32,558 nucleotides of DNA from the NCBI GenBank assembly GCA_947375135.1, contig CANCER010000037.1:1-32558 (forward strand). The letters are read 5' to 3'. This DNA is from Comamonadaceae bacterium. Lineage in GTDB: Bacteria > Pseudomonadota > Gammaproteobacteria > Burkholderiales > Burkholderiaceae_C. The first letter of the stretch is position 1; the number at the start of each line of letters is the position of its first letter. The notes under the pieces were generated by a model. The model saw only the letters and a list, made by a program, of their open reading frames with translations, made no database searches and had not been told where the DNA came from. The translations under genes and the position numbers were made by a program. Of this stretch, positions 17,728 through 24,950 are shown piece by piece.

Positions 17728-18765
17728 CTAGCGCTTGCTGCGCACCACAAAAAATGCCCCGGCTACCAGGATGAAAGAGCCCACCACCACGCGCTGCCAG
17801 GTGCTGGGCACACCGGCCATGATCAGCACGCTGTTGATCATCACCACCAGAAACACGCCCAGCAGCGTGCCCATCACGGTGCCGGTGCCCCCGGTGATAC
17901 GGGCGCCGCCCAGCACCACGGCGGCAATCACGTCGATCTCTATGCCCACCAGGTCAAAGGGGTTGGCCAAGCGGTTGCTGCAGACATGGATCATTCCCGC
18001 CAGGCCCGCCAGGGCGCCGGTGTAACTGAAGATGAAGAAGTGCACGGCGCGCAGGTTGTAGCCCAGGCGCTCGGCAATCACCGGGCTGCCGCCCACGGCA
18101 AACACGGCCCGGCCCATGAGCGTGCGGTTCAGAATCCACCAGGTCAGCAGAGAGACCGCCAGCAGCACCAGCACAAAGGCCGGCAGGATGATGGTGTTGC
18201 CGCGCGCCGTCTGCAGACTGAGCAGGGCCATCTTGCCGAAGGCGTCCATCTGCGCGGGCAGGTCGATGATCCAGACCGTGCCGACAAAGGTCAGCAGCAG
18301 GCCGCGGAACAGGTATTGCGTGCCGATGGTGACGATCAGGGACGGTGCCTTGAGCGACTGCACCAGCACGCCATTGACCATGCCCAGCACGCCGCCGCCC
18401 AGGGTCGAGAGCAGGAACACCAGCAGGATGGGCGTGCCCGGCAGGTATACCGCCACCAGCTTGGTAACCGAATACATCGACAGGGCCGCAATCGCGGTGA
18501 ACGACACATCAATGCCGCCGGCCGCCAGGATGACGAACACGCCCAGCGCGAACAGCCCGATCACGGTGCTGGAGCGGGCAATATCAAACAGCGTGGAGAG
18601 CTGCCAAAAACCGGGGTTGACCGTGCCCACAAAGGCCGACAACGCAATCAGCAGGAACAGCGTAAAGAACTCGGGGCGGCGCTCCAGCTTGTCGCGCAGG
18701 CGGCTGATCAGGCTGGCGGTCTCCCGGGCCGGGGCCGGGCTGGTGGACTCAATCACGTTAGACAC
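17728..18765 (-). CDS. ABC sugar transporter permease (second, RbsC-like)
   Basis: A 345-residue inner-membrane permease of the ribose/BPD_transp_2 type with about ten hydrophobic segments after a charged N-terminus of about 30 residues. Family marks are ALGVFVILAAGGIDVS, KAPSLIVTIGTQYLFRGL and AAVVLGGARITGGTGT, the last being the coupling-helix region that touches the ATPase. The start is GTG at 18765 with AAAGGGA upstream. It overlaps the ATPase gene's end by eight bases, and the in-frame ATG candidates upstream lie within the ATPase coding region and give unrelated residues. It probably pairs with the other permease (21434-22468) as a heterodimer. Confidence 0.9.
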   Translation of the reverse strand: MSNVIESTSPAPARETASLISRLRDKLERRPEFFTLFLLIALSAFVGTVNPGFWQLSTLFDIARSSTVIGLFALGVFVILAAGGIDVSFTAIAALSMYSVTKLVAVYLPGTPILLVFLLSTLGGGVLGMVNGVLVQSLKAPSLIVTIGTQYLFRGLLLTFVGTVWIIDLPAQMDAFGKMALLSLQTARGNTIILPAFVLVLLAVSLLTWWILNRTLMGRAVFAVGGSPVIAERLGYNLRAVHFFIFSYTGALAGLAGMIHVCSNRLANPFDLVGIEIDVIAAVVLGGARITGGTGTVMGTLLGVFLVVMINSVLIMAGVPSTWQRVVVGSFILVAGAFFVVRSKR

Positions 18766-20332
18766 TGCGGGTCCCTTTCTCGGTACCGAGCATGGCGCGG
18801 TACAGATCGTCTTCTTGCGCGACATCCGCGGAAAATTCGTGTTGCACCAGGCCGTCGCGCATGACCAGAATGCGGTCGGCGTTTTGCAGCAGCTCGGGCA
18901 GGTCATCGCTGATCAGGATCACCCCCAGACCGCGACCGGCCAGCGCCTGGATGGCTTTGTAAATCGTGTCCTTGGAGCCCACGTCCACCCCCACGGTGGG
19001 GCCGTGCAGCACCAGCAACTGCGGCTGGATGGTGAGCCAGCGCGCGATCAGCACGCGCTGCTGGTTGCCACCCGAGAGCGACTGCACCGGCAGATCGACA
19101 TTGGGCGTGGCGATGTGCAATTCATCAACCAGCTCCTGCGCCACGCTGCGCGCCTTGGGATGGTCCAGCGTGCCAAACGCCGTGCGCAGCTTGTCCAGAA
19201 TGGCGGCCACCATGTTGGACAGAATGGGCTTGTCCAGGAACAGGCCTTCGCCCAGACGGTCTTCCGGCACATAGCCGATGCCGTTGCGGATGGAGTCCGC
19301 CGGGCAGCTCAACTTGAGCGGCTGGCCGCGCAGGCTCAGGGTGCCGGCACTGGCGGCCATGACACCGGCAAGGGTCTTGGCCAGCTCGTTGCGCCCCGAG
19401 TCCATCAGGCCGGTAATGCCCAGAATTTCGCCCTTGTTGAGGGTGAAACTCACATCCCGGAAATAGCTGCGGCAGCACAGGCCCTGCAACTGCAGCAGGG
19501 TCTCGTCGGAGGCAGCGGCATGGCGATAGCGGCTGGCGTCGATGTCCCGCCCGGTCATCAAATGGCCGAGCTGGGTTTTGCTGTAGTTTTCTATCGGGCC
19601 CTGCGCCACGCACTGGCCGTCGCGAAACACGATGGCCTGGCCGCCAATGCTGTAGCACTCGTCGAGCTTGTGCGTCACAAACAGCACCGCCACTTTGTCG
19701 CGCTGCAGGTCGGCCACCACACGGATCAGGTTGTCGACTTCGCGCCTTGTCAGCGAGGTGGTGGGCTCGTCCATGATGACCAGCTTGGCCTGGGTGGCAA
19801 TGGCCCGGGCAATGGCCACCAGTTGGCGCACTGCCAGCGGCAGGTTGCCCACGGGTGTGGCCAGAAACTCTGCGGTGGTTGGCAGCTTGACCACGGCCAG
19901 GGCACGCGCGGCCGTGGCATTCAATTCGGTTTGTCGCAGGGGGCGCATCAGGCTGCCCCGGGCTGTGACCAGCTGTTCGGTCAGGCCCACGTTTTCGGCC
20001 ACCGTCAGGTTGGGGATAAGCGACAGGTCCTGGTACACGGTTTCAATGCCGGCCGCCAGCGACGCGATCGGGGTCAGCGCCGTGTAGGCACGCCCTTCGA
20101 TGCGAATCTCGCCTTCATCGGGCGGCTGTGCGCCCGAAATAATCTTGATCAGGGTACTTTTGCCGCAGCCGTTTTCACCCAGCAGGTGGTAGATCTGGCC
20201 GCGCTCGATCACGAAGCCCACACCCCGCAATGCGTGCACGCCACCAAACCGTTTGTGAATACCGGTGACTTCCAGGAACACCGGGGAACCGGGTTCAGAG
20301 CGGCTTGCGTCTGTGCTCTGGTCGACGAACAT
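18758..20332 (-). CDS. ABC sugar transporter ATPase with two fused nucleotide-binding domains (RbsA-like)
   Basis: A 524-residue RbsA/MglA-type double ATPase that powers import. Domain 1 has canonical Walker A GENGCGKST (52-60) and Walker B IMDEPTTS (Asp188, Glu189), but a weak signature (NLPLAVRQLVAIA). Domain 2 has the loose Walker A GLMDSGRNEL usual for this family and a canonical signature LSGGNQQRVLIARW. Its Walker B reads LVLHGPTVGVDVG, with His443-Gly444 where Asp-Glu is expected (bases 19001-19006). Domain 2 therefore should not hydrolyse ATP, and the likely active composite site pairs domain 1's Walker motifs with domain 2's signature. The ATG at 20332 is chosen over the longer frame for lack of upstream homology. 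Confidence 0.93.
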   Translation of the reverse strand: MFVDQSTDASRSEPGSPVFLEVTGIHKRFGGVHALRGVGFVIERGQIYHLLGENGCGKSTLIKIISGAQPPDEGEIRIEGRAYTALTPIASLAAGIETVYQDLSLIPNLTVAENVGLTEQLVTARGSLMRPLRQTELNATAARALAVVKLPTTAEFLATPVGNLPLAVRQLVAIARAIATQAKLVIMDEPTTSLTRREVDNLIRVVADLQRDKVAVLFVTHKLDECYSIGGQAIVFRDGQCVAQGPIENYSKTQLGHLMTGRDIDASRYRHAAASDETLLQLQGLCCRSYFRDVSFTLNKGEILGITGLMDSGRNELAKTLAGVMAASAGTLSLRGQPLKLSCPADSIRNGIGYVPEDRLGEGLFLDKPILSNMVAAILDKLRTAFGTLDHPKARSVAQELVDELHIATPNVDLPVQSLSGGNQQRVLIARWLTIQPQLLVLHGPTVGVDVGSKDTIYKAIQALAGRGLGVILISDDLPELLQNADRILVMRDGLVQHEFSADVAQEDDLYRAMLGTEKGTRSV

Positions 20333-20365
20333 GGGATGCCTTTGGGTGGGTGACTGGTGCGCCTG

Positions 20366-20400
20366 CCCGGGGGCCACCGCTTGCGGCGGCAGCCCCGGGG
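20366..20400 (-). promoter_or_regulatory. Long GC-rich stem-loop after the binding-protein gene
   Basis: A stem of about 14 pairs (including two G-U pairs and one bulged C) with a 5-base loop, starting 12 bases after the binding-protein stop and ending 34 bases before the ATPase start. On the minus strand no T run follows, so it is not an intrinsic terminator. Such hairpins behind binding-protein genes are known in other importer operons to block 3' exonucleases and raise the level of the upstream message. That role is inferred here. Confidence 0.7.
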
Positions 20401-20411
20401 TCAGTGACGCT

Positions 20412-21410
20412 TTAGAACAGGTAGTTTTTGTAGGTGGACTTGTCGGCAATCACCATGGCATTGCCCACGATCAGCACGCCAGTGCCCGGACCCTTGGTGA
20501 CCGAGACCTTTTCATAGCCCTTGACGCCCAGGCTCATGCCGTTGGTCAGCGGTTGCTTGTCCAGCAGCAGCTTGGCGGTCTTGTTCATGGCCAGGCCCGC
20601 ATCCTTGGGATCCCAGAAACCGATGGCGGTGATGGCGCCCGACTCAATCAGCTTGGCCGAGGGTGTGGCCAGGCCGGTGCCGACCACGCAGACCTTGCCG
20701 GCCAGACCGGCCTCTTCCACCGCGCGGCCGATGCCGATCACGTCGTTACCGGCAGAGCCCTGAAAGCCCGCGATGTCTGGGTGCTTGCGCAGGATTTCCT
20801 TGGCCTTCTCATAGGTCTTGTTGGCATCGTCAAAGGACTCGTTCTTGGCGTCCACCAGCGTCATGCCGGCGTGCTTCTTGGCATTGGCGGCACCGGCTTC
20901 CACCCACTGGATGTGGGTGCGGCTGCCCAGCGAGCCGACAAACGATGTCCACTTGCCCTTGTTGCCCATGCAGGAAGACAGCTTCTCGTTCAAGGCCACA
21001 CCGTAGGCGGCGTTGTCAAAGGCTTCGATGTCGGCATGTGTGTTCTTTTGCGTATCGGCCTCATGGGTCACGACCACAATGCCGCGGTCCATGGCGCGCT
21101 TGAGTGCGCCTTCAATCACGGTGGGGTCCATGGGCACCACAGCCAGGGCGCTGACCTTGCGGGCGATCAGGTCGTCGATGATCTTGAGTTGCTGGGCGGC
21201 GTCGGCGGTGGCCGGGCCACTTTGGCTGGCGTTCACTGCAGGGGTGGTGGATGCGTACTCTTTCACGCCCACTTCCATGCGGTTAAACCACGGGATGCCG
21301 CTGATTTTGACCACGGTCGAAATCGTCGGTTTCTCTTGCGCATTCAGGGCACCGACTGAAGCGGCGAGCAAGACGGCCGCGATGGCTGCGTTGACAGGTT
21401 TGATTCTCAT
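20412..21410 (-). CDS. Periplasmic sugar-binding protein of the ABC importer (ribose type)
   Basis: A 332-residue periplasmic binding protein of the RbsB/Peripla_BP_4 class. The N-terminus MRIKPVNAAIAAVLLAASVG followed by ALNAQ is a typical Sec signal peptide, cleaved near residue 24, and there is no lipobox, so the protein should be free in the periplasm. Family features include IIDDLIARKVSALAVVPMDP, GIVVVTHEAD in the hinge region and GFQGSAGNDVIGIGRAVEEA. The ATG at 21410 has GGAGACTCC upstream (GGAG). It is encoded between permease 1 and the ATPase and followed by a stem-loop that may raise its level relative to the membrane parts. The ligand is not predictable from sequence alone. Confidence 0.92.
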   Translation of the reverse strand: MRIKPVNAAIAAVLLAASVGALNAQEKPTISTVVKISGIPWFNRMEVGVKEYASTTPAVNASQSGPATADAAQQLKIIDDLIARKVSALAVVPMDPTVIEGALKRAMDRGIVVVTHEADTQKNTHADIEAFDNAAYGVALNEKLSSCMGNKGKWTSFVGSLGSRTHIQWVEAGAANAKKHAGMTLVDAKNESFDDANKTYEKAKEILRKHPDIAGFQGSAGNDVIGIGRAVEEAGLAGKVCVVGTGLATPSAKLIESGAITAIGFWDPKDAGLAMNKTAKLLLDKQPLTNGMSLGVKGYEKVSVTKGPGTGVLIVGNAMVIADKSTYKNYLF

Positions 21411-21433
21411 TGGAGTCTCCACGTAGTTAACCC

Positions 21434-22468
21434 TCAGGAATGGCTCTTGGGCGCGGGAGGGGGCCGCACCCAAGAGATGAATTGCAGGCCCTTTTCGCGC
21501 GCCTTGGCAAACAGTTCGTAGCGGCCGAAGGCCAGGAAGATGAGCAACAGTGCGCCCCAGGCGCAATCGCGAAAGAAGTTCGACACATCCAGAAAATTCA
21601 GCATGCTGGATAGCAGTTGCAATGCGGTGGTGGAGAGGAACAGGCAGGTCATGCGGCCATAGCCGCCCTCGGGCTTGACGCCGGCCATCACCGTGATGAG
21701 GATGGCAATCAGCAGATACGACTGGCCGTAGTCCCATTTCACATTGACGTTGCGCGAGGCAATCAGCACGGCAGCCACGCCGGCCATGGTGCCGCACAGG
21801 GCGTAGGTCGTGATCAGCAGGCGCTCCTGGGCGAAACCGGCAAAGCGCGCCGCCTTGGGGTTGGTGCCCATCAGGAAGAGGCGAATGCCAAACGGGCTGT
21901 ACTTGAGCACGGCACCTACCAGCAACGCAATCAGCAGGAAGATCAGGAAGGAGATTGGCACGCCCAGCCACAGACCGTTGCCGATTTCCATCAAGAGGTC
22001 GGCGTTTCCCACGCGCACCGACGGCCCGCCCGACAGCACCACGGCCAGGCCGGTGAACAGCAGTTGGGTGCCCAGGGTGCAGAGAATGGGGGTGAGCCCC
22101 AGGCGGGCAATCAGCAGCCCGTTGACCACGCCGCCGACCAGCCCGGTGCAGATGGCCACACCGGCAAAGGCCAGGGTAAACAACAGCGGTGCCTCCTCCA
22201 CATTGACAAAGGCGGCGACCACGGTGGCCGAGAACACGCCGGACAGGTTGGCCAGCGCGATGCCGGAGAGGTCGATGCCGCCATTGCCCGAGCTCATGGC
22301 CAGCATCACGCCGATGGCCAGCAAGCCCAGTTCGGGCAATTGCGAAGCCATCGACTGCAGGTTGTAGGGGTCAATGAAGGCGCCCTTGGACAAGACCGAT
22401 GCACTCAGCAGCACCAGCAGGTTGATGCCGATCAGGAATACCAGTTGGGGGTCTGCTTTGGACTGCAT
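21434..22468 (-). CDS. ABC sugar transporter permease (first, RbsC-like)
   Basis: A 344-residue inner-membrane permease of the ribose class with about ten hydrophobic segments. The family pattern MLAMSSGNGGIDLSGIALAN corresponds to the ILTGGIDLSVG motif, GLTPILCTLGTQLLFTGLAV follows, and AILITVMAGVKPEGGYGRM is the coupling region. It is clearly different from the second permease, so the importer is probably a heterodimer. The ATG at 22468 has only a weak ribosome binding site. It is the first gene of the operon and lies about 83 bases beyond the palindromic operator. A CACGCG/CGCGTG inverted repeat (22489-22506) lies in its leader. Confidence 0.9.
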   Translation of the reverse strand: MQSKADPQLVFLIGINLLVLLSASVLSKGAFIDPYNLQSMASQLPELGLLAIGVMLAMSSGNGGIDLSGIALANLSGVFSATVVAAFVNVEEAPLLFTLAFAGVAICTGLVGGVVNGLLIARLGLTPILCTLGTQLLFTGLAVVLSGGPSVRVGNADLLMEIGNGLWLGVPISFLIFLLIALLVGAVLKYSPFGIRLFLMGTNPKAARFAGFAQERLLITTYALCGTMAGVAAVLIASRNVNVKWDYGQSYLLIAILITVMAGVKPEGGYGRMTCLFLSTTALQLLSSMLNFLDVSNFFRDCAWGALLLIFLAFGRYELFAKAREKGLQFISWVRPPPAPKSHS

Positions 22469-22550
22469 GGCGCGCTCAGTTCAGCCCGCACGCGGAAGTT
22501 CGCGTGGCTTGGCGGTAGGGTGCTTGGAACTGTTTCAACACGTATTGCTT

Positions 22551-22564
22551 ACTAAACGTTTAGT
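22551..22564. promoter_or_regulatory. LacI-type operator 1 (operon side)
   Basis: ACTAAAC-GTTTAGT, a perfect 14-base palindrome with a central CG, the form typical of LacI/GalR-family operators. It lies 83-96 bases upstream of the first permease start. The divergent regulator gene in this gap is the obvious binding partner. Repression in the absence of the sugar is inferred. Confidence 0.78.
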
Positions 22565-22730
22565 GATTATTTCGAGGCTTGACCGCAACTTTAGTGCATT
22601 GAACGGGCTTAGAAATAAGTGAATACCCTTGCCGTCTTTGAATTTTTTTCAGAGGCATTACCTGATTTTTTGCAGGGTCATGGCGTGTTGCACCGCACCC
22701 GGTACAAACCCGTGGGGCGCGTGAATATTC

Positions 22731-22759
22731 TTGGTTAGCCATAAAACGTTTAGTAAAAT
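22731..22759 (+). promoter_or_regulatory. Promoter of the LacI-family regulator gene
   Basis: TTGGTT at 22731-22736 and TAAAAT at 22754-22759 are separated by exactly 17 bases, a good sigma-70 match. The second operator occupies most of the spacer, so bound repressor would exclude RNA polymerase, implying autoregulation. The transcript would carry an untranslated leader of about 135 bases. Confidence 0.65.
22741..22754. promoter_or_regulatory. LacI-type operator 2 (regulator side)
   Basis: ATAAAACGTTTAGT matches operator 1 at 12 of 14 positions. The right half is identical and the left half deviates at the second and third bases. It lies between the -35 and -10 boxes of the regulator's promoter. 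The weaker symmetry suggests lower affinity than operator 1, which is inference. Confidence 0.72.
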
Positions 22760-22901
22760 AATGGTCATAAACTGCAGTACACGACGCCGCATCGGCGCGT
22801 GGATGCAAGGGTTTGTGTTTTTGCACCTCTGCGGTTTCTGGACGCGGCAAGCCATGCAGAGCTGCACGGATAATTTGTGACCAACCAACGGATCGGAAAC
22901 C

Positions 22902-23951
22902 ATGGCATCAACGGTTAAGGATGTAGCCCAGCTGGCCGGCGTGTCACCCACAACGGTGTCGCTGGTGATGAATGGCAAGTCCGGCATCTCGCAGGACACG
23001 CGCACCCGGGTGATGCAGGCGGCGGCGACGCTGCAATACAGCCAACGCGGTGCCCGCGCAGCCAAAGGCAGCGGCAGTGGCACGCTGCGTTTTTTGAAAA
23101 TCGCCAAACACGGCCACACGGTCAACCGGGACCACAACACCTTTATCTCGGACTACATCGACGGCATGTCGCGCGAGGCCAGCGCCTCGGGCTACAAGCT
23201 GGAAATCGTGAGCTTTGAAGGCGAGCCGATCGAGAGCATCGTGGCCTCGCTCAAAGGCACGCAGGTGGACGGCCTGGTCGTGCTGGGCACCGAGCTCACC
23301 GGGCAGGACATTGAGCTGCTGCAGGCACTGCCCACGCCGCTGGTGGTGATCGATTCCTTCTTCGATGTGCTGGAGTGCAACTTTGTCAACATGAACAACA
23401 AAGACGCGGTGTACAAAATCATTGCCTACTTTGTGGAACGCGGCTTCAAGAACATCGGCTTTATTGCCAGCAATGTGCAGACCGTGAATTTCCAGTTGCG
23501 CAAGGAAGCCTTTGTCGAAGGCATGAAGGCCTTTGGCCTGGGCTTTAGCAACCGCGATATCGTCACCGTGGACTCTACCTACGACGGCGCCTACCAGGAC
23601 ATGCTGGGCAAGCTCCACAACGGCCTGGTCGTGCCGGAGTGTTACTTTTGCACCAACGACGTCATCACCTACGGCTGCATCAAGGCACTGCGGGAGTTCA
23701 ATGTGCGCATACCGCAGGACATTTCGGTCATCGGCTTTGACAACCTGCCCATGAGCGCCACCATGGAGCCCCCGCTCACCACGGTGGATGTGTCCAAGAC
23801 CAAGATCGGCTACCTGGCGATCCGCCTGCTCGACGACTTGATCAATGCCGAGGAAAAGCAACCGGCCGTCAAGATTCTGGTGGGCGCCAACCTGGTGGCA
23901 CGCGACAGCGTGGCACCCCATCCTTCACCGGAAAAAACATCCGGCCCGTGA
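22902..23951 (+). CDS. LacI-family transcriptional regulator of the sugar operon
   Basis: A 349-residue LacI/GalR-family regulator. Residues 1-50 are the helix-turn-helix with the family pattern TVKDVAQLAGVSPTTVSLVM, followed by a hinge helix and a periplasmic-binding-protein-like effector domain (about 65-335). That domain includes VDGLVVLGTE, NIGFIASN, ECYFCTNDVITYG and ISVIGFDNLPMS. It is divergent from the importer operon and near two matching operators, so it is the probable local repressor responding to the imported sugar or a derivative. The linker after the helix-turn-helix is unusually Gly/Ser/Arg-rich (GARAAKGSGSGTLRF). The family identity is firm and the effector is unknown. Confidence 0.93.
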   Translation: MASTVKDVAQLAGVSPTTVSLVMNGKSGISQDTRTRVMQAAATLQYSQRGARAAKGSGSGTLRFLKIAKHGHTVNRDHNTFISDYIDGMSREASASGYKLEIVSFEGEPIESIVASLKGTQVDGLVVLGTELTGQDIELLQALPTPLVVIDSFFDVLECNFVNMNNKDAVYKIIAYFVERGFKNIGFIASNVQTVNFQLRKEAFVEGMKAFGLGFSNRDIVTVDSTYDGAYQDMLGKLHNGLVVPECYFCTNDVITYGCIKALREFNVRIPQDISVIGFDNLPMSATMEPPLTTVDVSKTKIGYLAIRLLDDLINAEEKQPAVKILVGANLVARDSVAPHPSPEKTSGP

Positions 23952-23972
23952 TGTGCGGGGACTCCGGGCGAC

Positions 23973-24809
23973 TTAGCGGCTACCCCAGAAGGCAGCGCCC
24001 ACCACCAAGACGGCGGCAACGGCCACGTTCCACTGCAAGGGCTGCCCCGTTGTGAGCAACAGCATGACGGTAGACAAAATGGGGGTGGCGAAGGCCAGCA
24101 GCCCGATGCGCCTTGTGTCGCCGATCTTGATGGCGGCATCCCAGAGAAAGAACGCACCGCCCAGCGGCCCCAGACCCAGGATGGCAATCAAGAGCCAGTC
24201 CTGCTGACTCAGTGCGACGGAGGGCTCCAGCAGCGCGTGGCACAGCAGCGACAAGAGCCCCGAAGCAGCAGCAAAGCCCCCCACTGCCGCAGTCGGAAAG
24301 GTGGGCAGCCGGCGTGTGAGCAGTGAATAGCTGGCCCAGACAAAAGCAGAGGCCAGTGCGATGACGTAGCCCGTATGAAAGCCGCCCTCCGCAGCGACCG
24401 GACCACCGCGCCCCAGAATGGCGATGGCAGCACCGGCAAAGCCAATCAGCGCGGCCACGATATGGCGCGCATGCAAGGCGACGCCTTTGAGAAACAGGGG
24501 CGCCATCACCACCATGCCCAGCGGCCAGAGGTAGTTGATGAGATTGGCCTCCACGGCCGGTGCATTGCGCAGTGCCATGAACAACAGAAAGTGGAACCCG
24601 AACAGCCCGTAGATTCCCACCAGCAAAGTGGGCAGAGGCACCTGCCAACGCGAGAGGCGAAACTGCGCCAGCGGCAAGGCGATGACGCTTCCCACCAGCA
24701 AGCCCAGTCCGGTCAGCAAAAAAGGGGGAATGTGGGCGAGTTTGACACCCAGCGGAGCCAGTGAGCCCCACAACGCAATGGCAGCCAGGGCCAGTAGATC
24801 TGCTTTCAT
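23973..24809 (-). CDS. DMT-superfamily permease (EamA domains)
   Basis: A 278-residue membrane protein with about ten hydrophobic helices arranged as two EamA repeats. The first begins LLALAAIALWGSLAPLGVKL, the second AFVWASYSLLTRRLP. The first repeat ends near residue 130 and the second near 270. EamA proteins export metabolites or amino acids, and the substrate here is unknown. The ATG at 24809 starts the first helix; an extended frame upstream has no homology and would run into the divergent reductase promoter region. It is convergent with the regulator gene (21 bases apart) and divergent from the aldo/keto reductase gene. Confidence 0.85.
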   Translation of the reverse strand: MKADLLALAAIALWGSLAPLGVKLAHIPPFLLTGLGLLVGSVIALPLAQFRLSRWQVPLPTLLVGIYGLFGFHFLLFMALRNAPAVEANLINYLWPLGMVVMAPLFLKGVALHARHIVAALIGFAGAAIAILGRGGPVAAEGGFHTGYVIALASAFVWASYSLLTRRLPTFPTAAVGGFAAASGLLSLLCHALLEPSVALSQQDWLLIAILGLGPLGGAFFLWDAAIKIGDTRRIGLLAFATPILSTVMLLLTTGQPLQWNVAVAAVLVVGAAFWGSR

Positions 24810-24950
24810 GCGCCAGAGGATACGACGGAAACGCATGGGCAATGCCCGGCGCGGCGGCCGGTGCCAGGACAGGGGCTTGCGGCCTCCCGGTTTCACGCAA
24901 ACCGGCGTCACGGTAGACTGCGCGCCAGACCCAAAACATACGAGACTCTT

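Larger units (their letters stand above)
22469..22901. other. 433-base divergent control region between sugar operon and LacI-type regulator
   Basis: No credible gene lies here. It holds two TAAACGTTTA-type palindromes 190 bp apart centre to centre, a promoter for the regulator, and an inverted repeat CACGCG/CGCGTG at 22489-22506 in the operon leader. A small GC-rich hairpin around 22781-22800 lies in the roughly 135-base leader of the regulator. No confident -35/-10 pair for the operon direction could be assigned. The area is visibly richer in A and T than the flanking genes. Confidence 0.8.

Noticed and set aside
16099..18864. 921-codon plus-strand open frame opposite the dhaL, dhaK and permease genes
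   Set aside because: It spans several well-supported minus-strand genes and their terminator, and its composition is that of an antisense frame in GC-rich DNA.
18116..20353. 745-codon plus-strand open frame opposite the ABC ATPase
   Set aside because: Antisense shadow; the minus-strand protein has complete ATPase motifs.
22560..22850. 96-codon minus-strand frame in the divergent control region
   Set aside because: It overlaps the regulator's promoter and one operator and has no protein-like features.
24810..24950. Sigma-70 promoter for the aldo/keto reductase
   Set aside because: The best -35/-10 candidates (TTTCAC and TAGACT, 17 apart) match the consensus too poorly to report.
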